A stretch of 64,000 nucleotides of DNA from DAOUJH01 sp965248955 (GTDB lineage Bacteria; Chloroflexota; Dehalococcoidia; Lucifugimonadales; QGNO01): the NCBI GenBank assembly GCA_965248955.1, contig OZ252212.1:1860001-1924000 (forward strand), read 5' to 3'. Position numbers and translations under genes: made by a program. Of the stretch, positions 1 to 8,171 are shown piece after piece (within the stretch, counting starts at the first letter, position 1; each line of letters starts with the position of its first letter). Under the pieces are notes generated by a model, which saw nothing but the letters and a program-made list of their open reading frames with translations, was not told where the DNA came from and searched no databases.

Positions 1-819
1 GAGGCCGGCGCCTACGGCACGCGGCGCCGTCATATCCTGCAACGTCCAGGGCGGCAGGACCAGGGGGCCCAGCTTCTCGCCGACCTCCACGTCTTCCCAG
101 TAGAGCGTACTGTCGCCGCGGCGCTTCAGCGAGACCATTTGATCGACCAGCTCCTCTATCTGCTCGATGTTGTACTGAGAAGCCTTGCGCTCGTACATGA
201 GGTGCTCGCCAAGGCGCTCGACGCTCATGGAGCGGGAGCCGCCCATTGTCTCGATGGGCACCATGATCAGGGTGCCGTAGGCCTTGCCGGGCAGGTCGCC
301 ATGGGAGTTCCAGAAGTAGAGCTCCGTGATGAGGAACAGGAGGTTGCCCCGTGAACCCTGCTTTTCAAAGAACTCCTTCATCACTTTGGTAGAGCGGAAG
401 GGAGACGTGCCGGGCCTGACCACGTCGAAGAATTCCCAGGCAGTCCCTGAAAAGAAGTTGGCTACTGGATACCCTTCAGGACGCTGAGCGCCATGGGCAG
501 AGATGCCCCGAATGAGGGCAAGGACGGGGCCCGGTGCAATCTGCATGCCGTACTTGGTCTGCTTGCCATATTCGGGGTCTGTATAGAGAGGGTTGTCGTC
601 ACCGATGGCGTGGGCATATTTGGCTATGAACTCCGGCGAGAGGTTTATGGGAGAGATGAAGGGCGGGCCCGACTGGTCGTATGGAGGCGGAGGCGGCACC
701 CACTCCATATTTTCCTGCTCCATGAGCTCGTTGGTCTTTTCTCTGAACTCATTGAGGGCTTCTTCAAAGGTCTGGGTTGTGGTCACAATGGCCTCCCGTT
801 CAGGGTCTTTTGCCGGCAT
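1..819 (-). CDS. MaoC/FAS1-like acyl dehydratase, partial (C-terminus beyond window)
   Basis: The reading frame is open from an ATG at 819 to base 1 (273 codons) and runs off the window. Residues about 45-80 carry the hot-dog signature of the FAS1-like dehydratase family: an AIGDDNPLY segment, then a YG...APGPVLAL helix region. Family members hydrate or dehydrate enoyl/3-hydroxyacyl-CoA thioesters in the cytosol, and the substrate here is unknown. A second hot-dog half appears to begin near the window edge (the YWEDVEVGEKLGPL segment), as in two-domain members. It is transcribed away from the GYD ORF. The family is clear; the specific reaction is not. Confidence 0.8.
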   Translation of the reverse strand, partial: MPAKDPEREAIVTTTQTFEEALNEFREKTNELMEQENMEWVPPPPPYDQSGPPFISPINLSPEFIAKYAHAIGDDNPLYTDPEYGKQTKYGMQIAPGPVLALIRGISAHGAQRPEGYPVANFFSGTAWEFFDVVRPGTSPFRSTKVMKEFFEKQGSRGNLLFLITELYFWNSHGDLPGKAYGTLIMVPIETMGGSRSMSVERLGEHLMYERKASQYNIEQIEELVDQMVSLKRRGDSTLYWEDVEVGEKLGPLVLPPWTLQDMTAPRAVGAGL

Positions 820-928
820 AATAACGGCTGCGCTACAAAGGGGCAAGCGTACAATTCGAGAGAAGAGGCATGCTGTGAGGGTGAACGGACGCCGGCCATT
901 TTCACCCGGTTCATGCTTGAGACGGCTC

Positions 929-956
929 TTGAGTTGGCCCAGGCGCCTGATACAAT
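929..956 (+). promoter_or_regulatory. Sigma-70-type promoter for the GYD ORF
   Basis: TTGAGT (929-934) and TACAAT (951-956) are separated by 16 bases, and TGA directly before the -10 makes it an extended -10. The hexamers lie about 30 bases upstream of the ATG at 987. Prediction is from consensus match only. Confidence 0.5.
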
Positions 957-986
957 GCAACCATCAATGAATTGGAGGCACGAATC

Positions 987-1175
987 ATGCCGAAGTACCC
1001 TTTCCAGGCAGACTATACCGTCGAGGGTACCGCGGGTCTGCGGCGCGAGGGTGGCACAGGGCGCCGTGCCATGTTCGAGGGGATGTTCGCCGAATTGGGC
1101 GGAAACCTGGAGGCCTTCTACTACGCCTTTGGCGCCGACGACCTGTACATGACCTACCGTCCGCCGGGATCCTAG
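987..1175 (+). CDS. GYD domain protein, C-terminally truncated
   Basis: The ATG at 987 follows a GGAGG (974-978) with 8 bases spacing, which favours it over an in-frame start at 972. The 62 residues match the first two thirds of GYD proteins: MPKYPFQADYT, then a GRRAMFEG helix, then the GGNLEAFYYAFGADDLY core. GYD proteins are small ferredoxin-like-fold proteins of about 95-105 residues with unknown function. Here the frame ends with TYRPPGS and a stop just after the conserved DDxY strand, where family members normally continue with a DLP segment. A DLP-coding stretch exists one frame away around 1156-1164, so a small deletion or frameshift is likely. Whether the short product is functional is unknown. 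Confidence 0.6.
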   Translation: MPKYPFQADYTVEGTAGLRREGGTGRRAMFEGMFAELGGNLEAFYYAFGADDLYMTYRPPGS

Positions 1176-1280
1176 CCAGCTGGCCTGCCTATGCGCTGAT
1201 CCGCCAAGCCAGGAAGGTGGTGTACACTGGCGGAAACCCGCCACAAGCCATGGGCGACGCCGGCGTTTGGGAGCAGCCTC

Positions 1281-1718
1281 GTGAGGATATACACCATCGG
1301 CTTTACCAAGAAGTCCGCCTCGGACTTCTTCGAGTTGTTGAAGGGCTCCGGCGTGAAGCACCTGGTGGACGTCCGGCTACACAACGTCTCGCAGCTGGCG
1401 GGCTTTGCTAAGAAGGACGACCTGCGGTACCTGCTGAGCGAGGTCTGTGGAATAGAGTACGTCCACCTGCCGGAGCTTGCGCCCACCAAGGAGATGCTGG
1501 ACGCCTATCGAAAAGAGCACAAGGACTGGGAGATCTACCAATGCCAGTTCCTGTCCCTGATGGAAGAACGGCGCATTGGAGGGCCTGAGATGAGGGAGGC
1601 CGTAGCCGAAGGGTGCCTGCTGTGCAGCGAGGATAAGCCGGAGCGCTGCCACCGCCGGCTGGTCGCCGAGTACCTCGGGCAACGCTGGGGAGAGGTGGAG
1701 ATAGTGCATCTGGGCTAA
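1281..1718 (+). CDS. DUF488 family protein
   Basis: This 145-residue protein starts at GTG 1281, immediately giving the family N-terminus MRIYTIGFTKKSA. Family hallmarks are the DVR motif near residue 30 and the late Cys-rich signature LLCSEDKPERCHRR (about 112-125) with its two conserved Cys and the His-Arg pair. DUF488 proteins are cytosolic and uncharacterised; the Cys-His motif suggests a catalytic or metal-binding role. Length matches the family. Neighbouring genes point the same way, but no functional link to queG is evident beyond adjacency. Confidence 0.85.
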   Translation: MRIYTIGFTKKSASDFFELLKGSGVKHLVDVRLHNVSQLAGFAKKDDLRYLLSEVCGIEYVHLPELAPTKEMLDAYRKEHKDWEIYQCQFLSLMEERRIGGPEMREAVAEGCLLCSEDKPERCHRRLVAEYLGQRWGEVEIVHLG

Positions 1719-1732
1719 CCCGCTGGGGCCTG

Positions 1733-1774
1733 TTCGGATTGAATTATTCGGATTGAACTATTCGGATTGAACTA
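1733..1774 (+). repeat. Three tandem 14-bp repeats abutting the queG start
   Basis: Three adjacent copies of TTCGGATTGAACTA (the first with one mismatch, ...GAATTA) occupy 1733-1746, 1747-1760 and 1761-1774 and end two bases before the queG ATG. No Shine-Dalgarno sequence is present there. A TATAAT string (1773-1778) overlaps the end of the array and the start codon. Confidence 0.9.
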
Positions 1775-1776
1775 TA

Positions 1777-2931
1777 ATGTTGAAAGAGTCTCTGAGCCTG
1801 AAGAGTCGAATAGTGAGCCATGCCAGGGCCCTGGGGTTCGAGATTGTAAGAGTTACAACAGCGGACCCTTTTCCCCAAGATGCGAAGTCGGCTGTCGACA
1901 GCATCAAGAAGGGCCACATGGAGGGGATGCCCTGGTTCACCGAAGAGCGGGTGGAGCGCGCCAGCGATCCGGGGAGGCTATTGCCCGGCGCCAAGTCCAT
2001 CATTGCCGTGGCCGTCAGCTATCTGCCGCAAGAGGAGGAGAAGTCTGCCGGCAATTTGGCGGGCAGGGTGGCAAGATACGCACAGTGGACGGACTACCAT
2101 TCAGCTATGAAGGGCGGCCTGCGGAAGCTGGCTAATGGGCTGGCCGACATAGCCGGTGCGCCCGTGCGGAGCCGCGTTTTCGTCGATGACAGCTCCCTTC
2201 TGGAGAGAGCGGTAGTACGCAGGGCGGGAATAGGATGGTTCGGCAAGAACAGCAATATACTGACCGCATCTCATGGGTCGTGGGTATTCCTGGGAGCGCT
2301 GGTTACGGACATGGGACTGGAGCCTGACGAACCTCTGCTGAAGAACTGCGGCAGCTGCGTCATCTGTATTGAGAAGTGTCCCACGGGTGCAATAGTGGCG
2401 CCGTACGTCATCGACGCGCCCCGCTGCATCTCATACCTGACCATAGAGAACAGGGGAGCTATTCCAAGGAGCCTTCGCCCCCTGGTTGGCGACTGGGTGT
2501 TTGGATGCGACATTTGCCAGGAGGTATGCCCCGTGAACCGTGGCGTGCCCGGCAAGTCGATGGCTGGTCTGAAGCGCACCGGGTTTTCCTGGCTGGAGCT
2601 CGTTCCTCTGTTGAGCATGTCTCAACAGGAGTTCTCCGCCAGTTTCAAGGACAGTCCAATCAAGCGGGCAAAGCTGGCGGGGATGCAGCGCAACGCTTGT
2701 GTAGCGCTGGGGAACGTAGGAGACGCCAGAGCAGTGTCCGCGCTAGGAAACGCGTTGCTGGAGGCCGACCCCATGGTTAGGGCTCACGCGGCTTGGGCGC
2801 TGGGCCGCATCGGAGGTATGGCGGCGGGGCAGTTCCTGGAAGAAGCGGCGCTGAAGGAGGCCGACCCCACGGTGAGGGAGGAGATAGAGGCGGCAAGGGC
2901 AGACATGGGGCCAATGCAGGCGGACCGGTAA
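1777..2931 (+). CDS. queG: Epoxyqueuosine reductase QueG
   Basis: This 384-residue protein catalyses the last step of queuosine synthesis, cobalamin-dependent reduction of epoxyqueuosine to queuosine in the tRNA wobble position. The sequence shows the QueG core with two ferredoxin-type Fe-S motifs, CGSCVICIEKCP and CDICQEVCP, bracketing the RCISYLTIENRG segment. A short C-terminal HEAT-like repeat region follows (about 300-375; VRAHAAWALGRIGG). Length fits the family. The ATG at 1777 lies directly after three 14-bp repeats and lacks an SD site, so a start a few codons downstream is possible, but the N-terminal helix (SHARALGFEIVRV) must be included. No other queuosine genes are in the window. 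Confidence 0.92.
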   Translation: MLKESLSLKSRIVSHARALGFEIVRVTTADPFPQDAKSAVDSIKKGHMEGMPWFTEERVERASDPGRLLPGAKSIIAVAVSYLPQEEEKSAGNLAGRVARYAQWTDYHSAMKGGLRKLANGLADIAGAPVRSRVFVDDSSLLERAVVRRAGIGWFGKNSNILTASHGSWVFLGALVTDMGLEPDEPLLKNCGSCVICIEKCPTGAIVAPYVIDAPRCISYLTIENRGAIPRSLRPLVGDWVFGCDICQEVCPVNRGVPGKSMAGLKRTGFSWLELVPLLSMSQQEFSASFKDSPIKRAKLAGMQRNACVALGNVGDARAVSALGNALLEADPMVRAHAAWALGRIGGMAAGQFLEEAALKEADPTVREEIEAARADMGPMQADR

Positions 2932-2974
2932 CGAGTGCATCGCGGGTAGCGGCTCACACGCTGTCAGTGGCGCA

Positions 2975-3003
2975 TTGTAAGGTTGAGCAACAGAATCTAC
3001 AAT
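2975..3003 (+). promoter_or_regulatory. Putative promoter of the ABC exporter operon
   Basis: TTGTAA (2975-2980), a 17-base spacer, then TACAAT (2998-3003), about 75 bases upstream of the ABC ATPase start. It is the only good hexamer pair in this gap. Confidence 0.4.
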
Positions 3004-3078
3004 CTAATGGTGCCCTTTTGATGGAGGGCATTCGTATTTCAGGCTCAAGAAGGGTTCCCCAATAGCAAGGAGGTAGGA

Positions 3079-4050
3079 TTGAACGAGTATGCCATTTCCA
3101 CGGAAGGGTTGGTGCGCCGCTACGGGCAGGTCGCGGCGGTGGACGGGGTGGACCTGGGCGTGAAGAAAGGCGAGGTTTACGGCTTCCTTGGCCCCAACGG
3201 GGCGGGGAAGACCACGGTGTTGAGGATATTGACCACGCTGCTTATGCCGTCTGAAGGAAGGGCGTTTGTAGCGGGTAGAGATGTGATCAAGGAGCCGGTG
3301 GAGGTGCGGCTGCGCATAGGGGCGGCGCTCCAAGAGGCTACTCTGGACAACAAACAGACCGGTCGTGAGCTGTTGATGCTGCAGGCCCGGCTGTACGGGC
3401 TGCGGCGCGGGGTGGCGAAAAGCCGCATAGCGGAGCTTGAACCGCTCATGGACATTGGGGATGCCGTAGACCGGCAAATAGGCACGTATTCGGGCGGAAT
3501 GAAGCGACGCTTGGACTTGGCGGCGGCGCTGGTGCATAACCCGGAGATACTGTTCCTGGACGAGCCTACCACAGGCCTGGACCCAATAAGCCGGGCCAAG
3601 GTGTGGGAGGAGGTGCACCGCATCAACAAGGAGCACGGCGTGACCATCTTCCTCACCACGCAGTATCTGGAGGAAGCGGATGAGCTTGCCGATAGGGTGG
3701 GGATCATCAACAGGGGAAGGCTGGCAGCGGAGGGAAGCCCCGGAGACCTGAAGAGGTCGGTGGGGTCGGACCTGATCATTGCCAGGGTGGACGGAGACCC
3801 CGACATAGATTGCGAGGCGCTGAGAAGCTTGAGGAGTGTTGGCAAGGTGGAGGCGTACGGCAGTGAGCTGACGATCAGGCTCAAGGACGGAGCGAGGCAC
3901 GTGAGCCGGGTGGCGCTGGCGTTGAATGAATGCGGTGTGGACGTGCAGGAGCTGACGCTTCGTACGCCCACGCTAGACGACGTTTTTCTGCAGGCGGTGG
4001 GCGTTCGCATGGAGGAAGAGGAGCAGAAGCCGGAGGAGGCACAGGTATGA
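3079..4050 (+). CDS. DrrA-type ABC transporter ATP-binding protein
   Basis: This 323-residue cytosolic ATPase belongs to an ABC-2 exporter of the daunorubicin-resistance (DrrA) family. It shows Walker A GPNGAGKTT (about 39-47), the signature YSGGMKRRLDLA, Walker B ILFLDEPTTGLDP, a switch His region (FLTTQYLEEA) and the C-terminal DrrA extension that ends in LRTPTLDDVFL. The start is TTG 3079, preceded by AAGGAGGT (3067-3074) at ideal spacing; the nearby ATG is out of frame. Its stop overlaps the permease start (ATGA), so the two are translationally coupled. The cargo could be a lipid, drug or other hydrophobic compound; the sequence does not decide. Confidence 0.92.
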   Translation: MNEYAISTEGLVRRYGQVAAVDGVDLGVKKGEVYGFLGPNGAGKTTVLRILTTLLMPSEGRAFVAGRDVIKEPVEVRLRIGAALQEATLDNKQTGRELLMLQARLYGLRRGVAKSRIAELEPLMDIGDAVDRQIGTYSGGMKRRLDLAAALVHNPEILFLDEPTTGLDPISRAKVWEEVHRINKEHGVTIFLTTQYLEEADELADRVGIINRGRLAAEGSPGDLKRSVGSDLIIARVDGDPDIDCEALRSLRSVGKVEAYGSELTIRLKDGARHVSRVALALNECGVDVQELTLRTPTLDDVFLQAVGVRMEEEEQKPEEAQV

Positions 4051-4841
4051 CCAGCGTACCTGTTGAGGTAAAGGCTAGGAAGGCAGGCTTTCTGAACGAC
4101 TTGATTTCAGTGGCGGAGAGGGCGTTGCGTTCCATACCCCGTGACCCGGAAGGGACTATACCGCCATTGATCTTCCCTGTTTTCTTTTTTGCCATGGCGG
4201 TAGGCTCGTTGCAGGTTATGGCGGAGGAGATACCGGGCTTGGACTTCAAGGCGTTCCAGATACCGGTAGCCGTGATTTTCGCCGTAACGGGAGTGTCGCG
4301 GGCCATAGTTCTGGTGACGGATATACAGTCGGGTTACTTCGACAGGCTGTCGTTGACGCCGGCGAACCGGCTGGCGTTGCTGCTGGGGCTGACGGTCGCT
4401 GATTTCGCGCTGGTGTCGGCTTTGACCGTGCCCGTGCTCATCATGGGCTTGATTGTAGGAGTGAGCATAGAGACCGGCGTGCTTGGTTTCCTGGCATTCA
4501 TATTGATAACCGGATCATGGGGAGTGGTGTTTACCGGTTTCCCCTATGCAATAGCGCTCAAGACGGGAAACGTAGCCACAGTGAACGTCAGTTTCCTACT
4601 ATTCTTTCCCTTCCTGTTCATGACCCCCGTGTTCCTGCCCCGCGAGGCAATGACCGGCTGGATGGCGACTGTGGTCGGCTATAATCCGATCACCTATGTA
4701 CTGGACGCTTTGAGGTCGCTGCTGATAGTGGGCTGGGACTGGGAAGTACTGGGAAAGGGCATGCTGGCCATCCTGGGAGTGGGGGTGGTGAGCATCGGGC
4801 TAGCGCTGGCGGCGCTCAAGGGTAGAGCAACGCGGAAGTAG
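4047..4841 (+). CDS. ABC-2 type transporter permease (DrrB-like)
   Basis: This 264-residue inner-membrane partner of the ATPase starts at ATG 4047, which overlaps the preceding stop by four bases. An in-frame ATG at 3930 lies inside the ATPase gene and is not used. It has about six hydrophobic segments: FPVFFFAMAVGSL, IPVAVIFAVTGVSRAIVLV, VADFALVSALTVPVLIMGLIV, LGFLAFILITG, VSFLLFFPFLFM and a C-terminal LAILGVGVVSIGLALAA. The conserved ABC-2 elements DIQSGYFDRL and NPITYVLDALR (the latter before the last helix) are present. With the ATPase it forms a complete exporter of two ATPase and two permease chains. Confidence 0.9.
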   Translation: MTSVPVEVKARKAGFLNDLISVAERALRSIPRDPEGTIPPLIFPVFFFAMAVGSLQVMAEEIPGLDFKAFQIPVAVIFAVTGVSRAIVLVTDIQSGYFDRLSLTPANRLALLLGLTVADFALVSALTVPVLIMGLIVGVSIETGVLGFLAFILITGSWGVVFTGFPYAIALKTGNVATVNVSFLLFFPFLFMTPVFLPREAMTGWMATVVGYNPITYVLDALRSLLIVGWDWEVLGKGMLAILGVGVVSIGLALAALKGRATRK

Positions 4842-4885
4842 GGGCGCTCATGGCAAGCCGCCGTGCCCTCCGCCAAACTACCCCA

Positions 4886-4950
4886 CCGTCATGCCCCTGA
4901 TTAAATGGGCTGCCCCCCGTCCGTCATGCCAGCGCAGGCGGGCATCCAGG
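4886..4950 (+). repeat. REP-like palindromic repeat between convergent genes
   Basis: The motif CCGTCATGCC occurs at about 4886 and 4920. The second copy continues as a short palindrome (TGCCAGC ... GCGGGCA, 4927-4944) and ends ATCCAGG, resembling the widespread intergenic GTCATTCCCGC...GCGGGAATCCAG repeats. It fills the 147-base gap between the ABC permease and the convergent MetE-like gene and might also act as a weak bidirectional terminator. Confidence 0.5.
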
Positions 4951-4988
4951 GGTGGTGGGAGTGTGGTGGGCATTCCTGCCGCCGCTCG

Positions 4989-5963
4989 TTACTGTATTCC
5001 CATCTCGGCTTTGACTTGCCGGACGGCGCTGACCATGTTGCGCAGCTTGGCTATGGACTCCTCTTCGGTGCGAGTCTTCAGCCCGCAGTCGGGATCGATG
5101 AACAGGCGGTCCGGCGAGAAGACCTGGAGGCCCCTCATTATGCCCTTCTTTATTTGCTCCTCGTCCTCAACCAGATGGCTGTGAACGTCGGTCACGCCCA
5201 TGGAAAGCCCCTTGCCGGTGGGGCGCTTCGCCAGCTCGTCTAGAAGGTCATAGTTGCTGTTGGACATCTCGAGGTCAAGATTGTCCACCGGCAGGTTGAC
5301 CAGCTGGTCGTATACTGCCAGGAAGTCGCCGTAGCAGATGTGGGTGAAGGTGTAGGCATCGAGGCCGTTGGTAACGATGCCCAAGGCGCGAGACGCCATC
5401 TCCATTTCGTCGGGGCGCGTGGAGATGGCGGGCTCGTCGATCTGGATATACCTGGCGCCGGCCCTCTGCAAAGCCACGGCCTCATTGTGCACCACAGCGG
5501 CGAGGTCCATGACGAACGCTTCGCGGGATGGGTAGTGCTCGTTGAATGACCAATCGGCTATGGTGTATGGACCGGTGAGCATCCCCTTGATCGGTCTGTC
5601 GGTGAGGGACTGGGCGTACTTCCACCAATCGACCGTCATCGCGGCGTTGCTGGATACGGGGCCAACGGCAATGGGCTTGCGGTAGTAACGGTTGCCGTAG
5701 GAACGGACCAGGCCGCTGATCTTGAAGCCCTGCATGTGCTCGGAGAAGTAGGTAACCATGTCGCCGCGGTACATCTCGCCATCGACGAGGATGTCAAGGC
5801 CAATCTCCTCCTGGACGCGGATCCAGTGCTCCGTGGCTTTGCTCGCCAACTGGTTGAGCTCGTCCTGGCCTATTTGGCCGCGGGCGAACTGGGTGCGCGC
5901 CCTGGTGAGGTAGGAAGGCTTGGGCAGGCTACCTACGGAGGTGGTGAGAAGTCCTTTTGTCAC
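4989..5963 (-). CDS. Core MetE-type methionine synthase (cobalamin-independent family)
   Basis: This 324-residue protein corresponds to the C-terminal catalytic half of MetE. The zinc ligands are all present: His208 and Cys210 (THICYGDF), Glu232 (LDLEM) and Cys293 (DPDCGLKTR). Their spacing (2, 22 and 61 residues) equals that of E. coli His641/Cys643/Glu665/Cys726. The homocysteine-site QIDEPA is also present. Family knowledge: such short 'core' enzymes transfer methyl groups from methylated corrinoid proteins or other donors rather than folate triglutamate. The start is GTG 5963 after AGGGGT; upstream codons do not match the family. It lies 91 bases downstream of a same-strand paralog, probably in one operon. 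The methyl donor is unknown. Confidence 0.85.
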   Translation of the reverse strand: MTKGLLTTSVGSLPKPSYLTRARTQFARGQIGQDELNQLASKATEHWIRVQEEIGLDILVDGEMYRGDMVTYFSEHMQGFKISGLVRSYGNRYYRKPIAVGPVSSNAAMTVDWWKYAQSLTDRPIKGMLTGPYTIADWSFNEHYPSREAFVMDLAAVVHNEAVALQRAGARYIQIDEPAISTRPDEMEMASRALGIVTNGLDAYTFTHICYGDFLAVYDQLVNLPVDNLDLEMSNSNYDLLDELAKRPTGKGLSMGVTDVHSHLVEDEEQIKKGIMRGLQVFSPDRLFIDPDCGLKTRTEEESIAKLRNMVSAVRQVKAEMGIQ

Positions 5964-6054
5964 GTTGATTACCCCTGTTCTATTAGATCCGGCTGTGTGA
6001 TAGCGAGGTGTGCGGCTGTATAAGCAATTGTATCCAAACGGCCAAGTGCTGTCT

Positions 6055-7029
6055 CTAGGCCAGCGCCTCTTGGGCAGCGCGGGCGCCTTCCACAAGCCGG
6101 GCCAGCTTCTGCCTGGCGTTCTGCCGGGGCAGGAAGTCCAGGCCGCAACTGGGGCTGAGGTGGAGTCTGTCCAGGCTCACGTGCTCTGCAACCCGGCGCA
6201 AGGCCGCTACTATTTCATCCACCTGCTCAAGGCGCGTGTTGCGGGCGTCTAGCAGGCCTATGGACAGTTCCTTGTCCTGGGGGAAACCGTCCAGCAGGTC
6301 GAAGTTGGCAGGCCCCCATGCGAAATCAAGGCCTATAACGTCGAAGGGCAGCTGATACAGGTCGGACGCTAGGCCGGAGACGTCGCGAAAATAGACGCAG
6401 ACCTCGGTTTTGCAGGTGAGTCCCTGGGTGACCGCTTCCGACGCTTCTTCAAGGAGGGGGAGCTCATCCTTGTGCATGACAATGGCAGGCTCATCGAACT
6501 GGATGATGGGAGCGCCTGCCTCCTGAAGGGCGAGGGCCTCTTTGTTGAGAGCGGCTGCTATGTCCATGACCATTGTTGTGAGATCAGAGTACACGCCTCT
6601 CTGCGATAGCTTGGCCAGCGTGTAGGGACCCGTGACAACGGCCTTGACCGGCTTGCTGCTGTGCTGCTGAGCGAACTTGTAGTCGCGGACCAGGATGGGT
6701 TCATTCCACTCCAGGTTAGATTCGGCGATGGGGTGACGGTAGTAGGTGTTGGAGTCGAAGTAGCGAATGAGGCCGTTGATGGAGAAGCCGTTGATCTTTT
6801 GCGCTATATAGGTCTGGCCGTCGTCCCAGCGAATCTGGCCGTCGGTGACAATGTCGATACCGGCATCGACCTGCTCCTGGATGACCTCCTTTGTTACCTC
6901 GTCCTCTATGCGGTGCAGCTCTTCCAGGGTGATTTTGCCCTGGTCGTACTGGCCTATGGCGCCTCGCAGGCTTGGCGCACTGGTTCCAGGGCCGATCTTT
7001 GGGTAGTTGCCGACGACTGTTGTTATCAA
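6055..7029 (-). CDS. MetE-like paralog with altered metal site
   Basis: This is also exactly 324 residues, and collinear with the downstream paralog: VVGNYPK near the N-terminus, DGQIRWDD (about 63-70), TGPYTLAK, QFDEPA (177-182) and SPSCGLD (292-298). The TTG start at 7029 has GGAG (7037-7040) seven bases upstream, and upstream in-frame sequence has no family similarity. The zinc-site residues differ from active MetE: the HxC motif is replaced by Cys211-Val-Tyr213, and the Glu by Ala237; only Cys295 is kept. It is therefore either a different methyl- or alkyltransferase of the MetE superfamily or a non-catalytic partner. Likely co-transcribed with the intact paralog. Confidence 0.78.
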   Translation of the reverse strand: MITTVVGNYPKIGPGTSAPSLRGAIGQYDQGKITLEELHRIEDEVTKEVIQEQVDAGIDIVTDGQIRWDDGQTYIAQKINGFSINGLIRYFDSNTYYRHPIAESNLEWNEPILVRDYKFAQQHSSKPVKAVVTGPYTLAKLSQRGVYSDLTTMVMDIAAALNKEALALQEAGAPIIQFDEPAIVMHKDELPLLEEASEAVTQGLTCKTEVCVYFRDVSGLASDLYQLPFDVIGLDFAWGPANFDLLDGFPQDKELSIGLLDARNTRLEQVDEIVAALRRVAEHVSLDRLHLSPSCGLDFLPRQNARQKLARLVEGARAAQEALA

Positions 7030-7085
7030 AGGGGTTCTCCAAGGGGATGAGGTGTCGCGATATGATGCGGGTGCATGGGGAGTCC

Positions 7086-7114
7086 ATTTTATCCCAGGGC
7101 CATGACGGATGCAA
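7086..7114 (-). promoter_or_regulatory. Putative promoter of the MetE-like pair
   Basis: On the minus strand, TTGCAT (7109-7114), a 17-base spacer and TAAAAT (7086-7091) sit about 57 bases upstream of the TTG start at 7029. The -35 match is modest. I see no SAM riboswitch-like structure in the leader. Confidence 0.35.
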
Positions 7115-7195
7115 TCAGTAGTTGTGCGTGTGTGGAGGCAAGTGCAAAACACTGGGAAGGAGGTTTGGGGGCAGTTCTGGTGAGTTTCGCAGGTA

Positions 7196-8001
7196 TCAGA
7201 ATGGCGCATACGCGCTGGCCGTGAGGGTGTACTCGTCGTCTATCGAGTTGCTCATGTAGTCGATCTCGATGTCTGTTGGGTATCCGTACTCACTGTCGTA
7301 GCTCACGGTAAGCTGGTCTGCCTCGCCGGCGATGGCGTCCTGGATCACGTCGAACAAGCTGTCGATGGTATGGTAGCGGGGTCCACCACCCCATACCACG
7401 TGTGTTTTACCTGAATCTGCGTAGACGACCGACTCGATAGCCCCGTTGGTGACAGTGACCTTGACGGTCTGGTTGAGGCTGTCCGAGCAGTCGCAGAGTA
7501 CCTTGTACTCATATGTGTAGTTGCTTGAGCCAGTTTGCCCCACAAGGTACGATGGCTATCCAGTTCGCCCTGTGCCCGTGCGAGTCTAGGGTCTGCTGCA
7601 AGTGAAACCCGCCTACGGCTAAGGTCTGATGGGTTCAGAACAGGCACCTCTTGGTCGGTGTGCTCATCCAAAAGGATGCGATCCCCAAGTGGCTGTTCAA
7701 GCTGGACCTCCAGGGCATCCAGGCACTCTTGGGCGCCGTGCAACGGAGTGGAGAAAGCCTGTACCCGGATCTCGACGGCGCTATTGGTCTCCCGCTGATG
7801 CCTGACGCTAGGCGCTCCATTGCAGGACTGTACAATAAGCGTGAGCCTGTCCGTCCGGTTCTCCTGTGGGTACGCCTCCAGGATACCTACGGAGCTGCGC
7901 CAAGCGCCGCCGCCCAGGTTGTGCCAGACCAGGAACAGCGCCGCAGCCGTCACCAAGGCCGTGACCAGGAACGTCAACAGTACCGTGACTTTGGCTTTCA
8001 T
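7196..8001 (-). pseudogene. Membrane-anchored DUF6174 protein interrupted by a one-base frameshift
   Basis: The frame starts at ATG 8001 behind GGAGGTAG (8007-8014). It encodes an N-terminal membrane anchor (MKAKVTVLLTFLVTALV...), then an extracytoplasmic domain to the RTLWG segment. It then leaves the conserved frame at a run of four C (7538-7541; G on the coding strand). The next frame continues exactly where needed with QTGSSNYTYEYKVLCDCSD, the start of a DUF6174 domain (YxY...CxC, then VxVTNGAIESV), ending at 7196. Adding one G to the run restores a protein of about 268 residues. The cause may be a real inactivating deletion, slippage-based variation or a sequencing error. Function of DUF6174 is unknown. 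Confidence 0.72.
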
Positions 8002-8171
8002 GCGGACTACCTCCGTATCTCCCTGTGGATCAGAACTGTTTACTGAATATATACGAGCGGTGGGGCAGATTAGTTCCCCAGGGAGGACTTTACGAACAAG
8101 GCCGTGTCTGGGGCTTAACATTCCACAGGAGGGCTTTGGCTTCTGGTGAATGAACGGCTATCATTGGTTGT

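Noticed and set aside
4842..4988. Rho-independent terminator between the ABC permease and MetE-like genes
   Set aside because: Only REP-like palindromes without T-runs are present; reported as a repeat instead.
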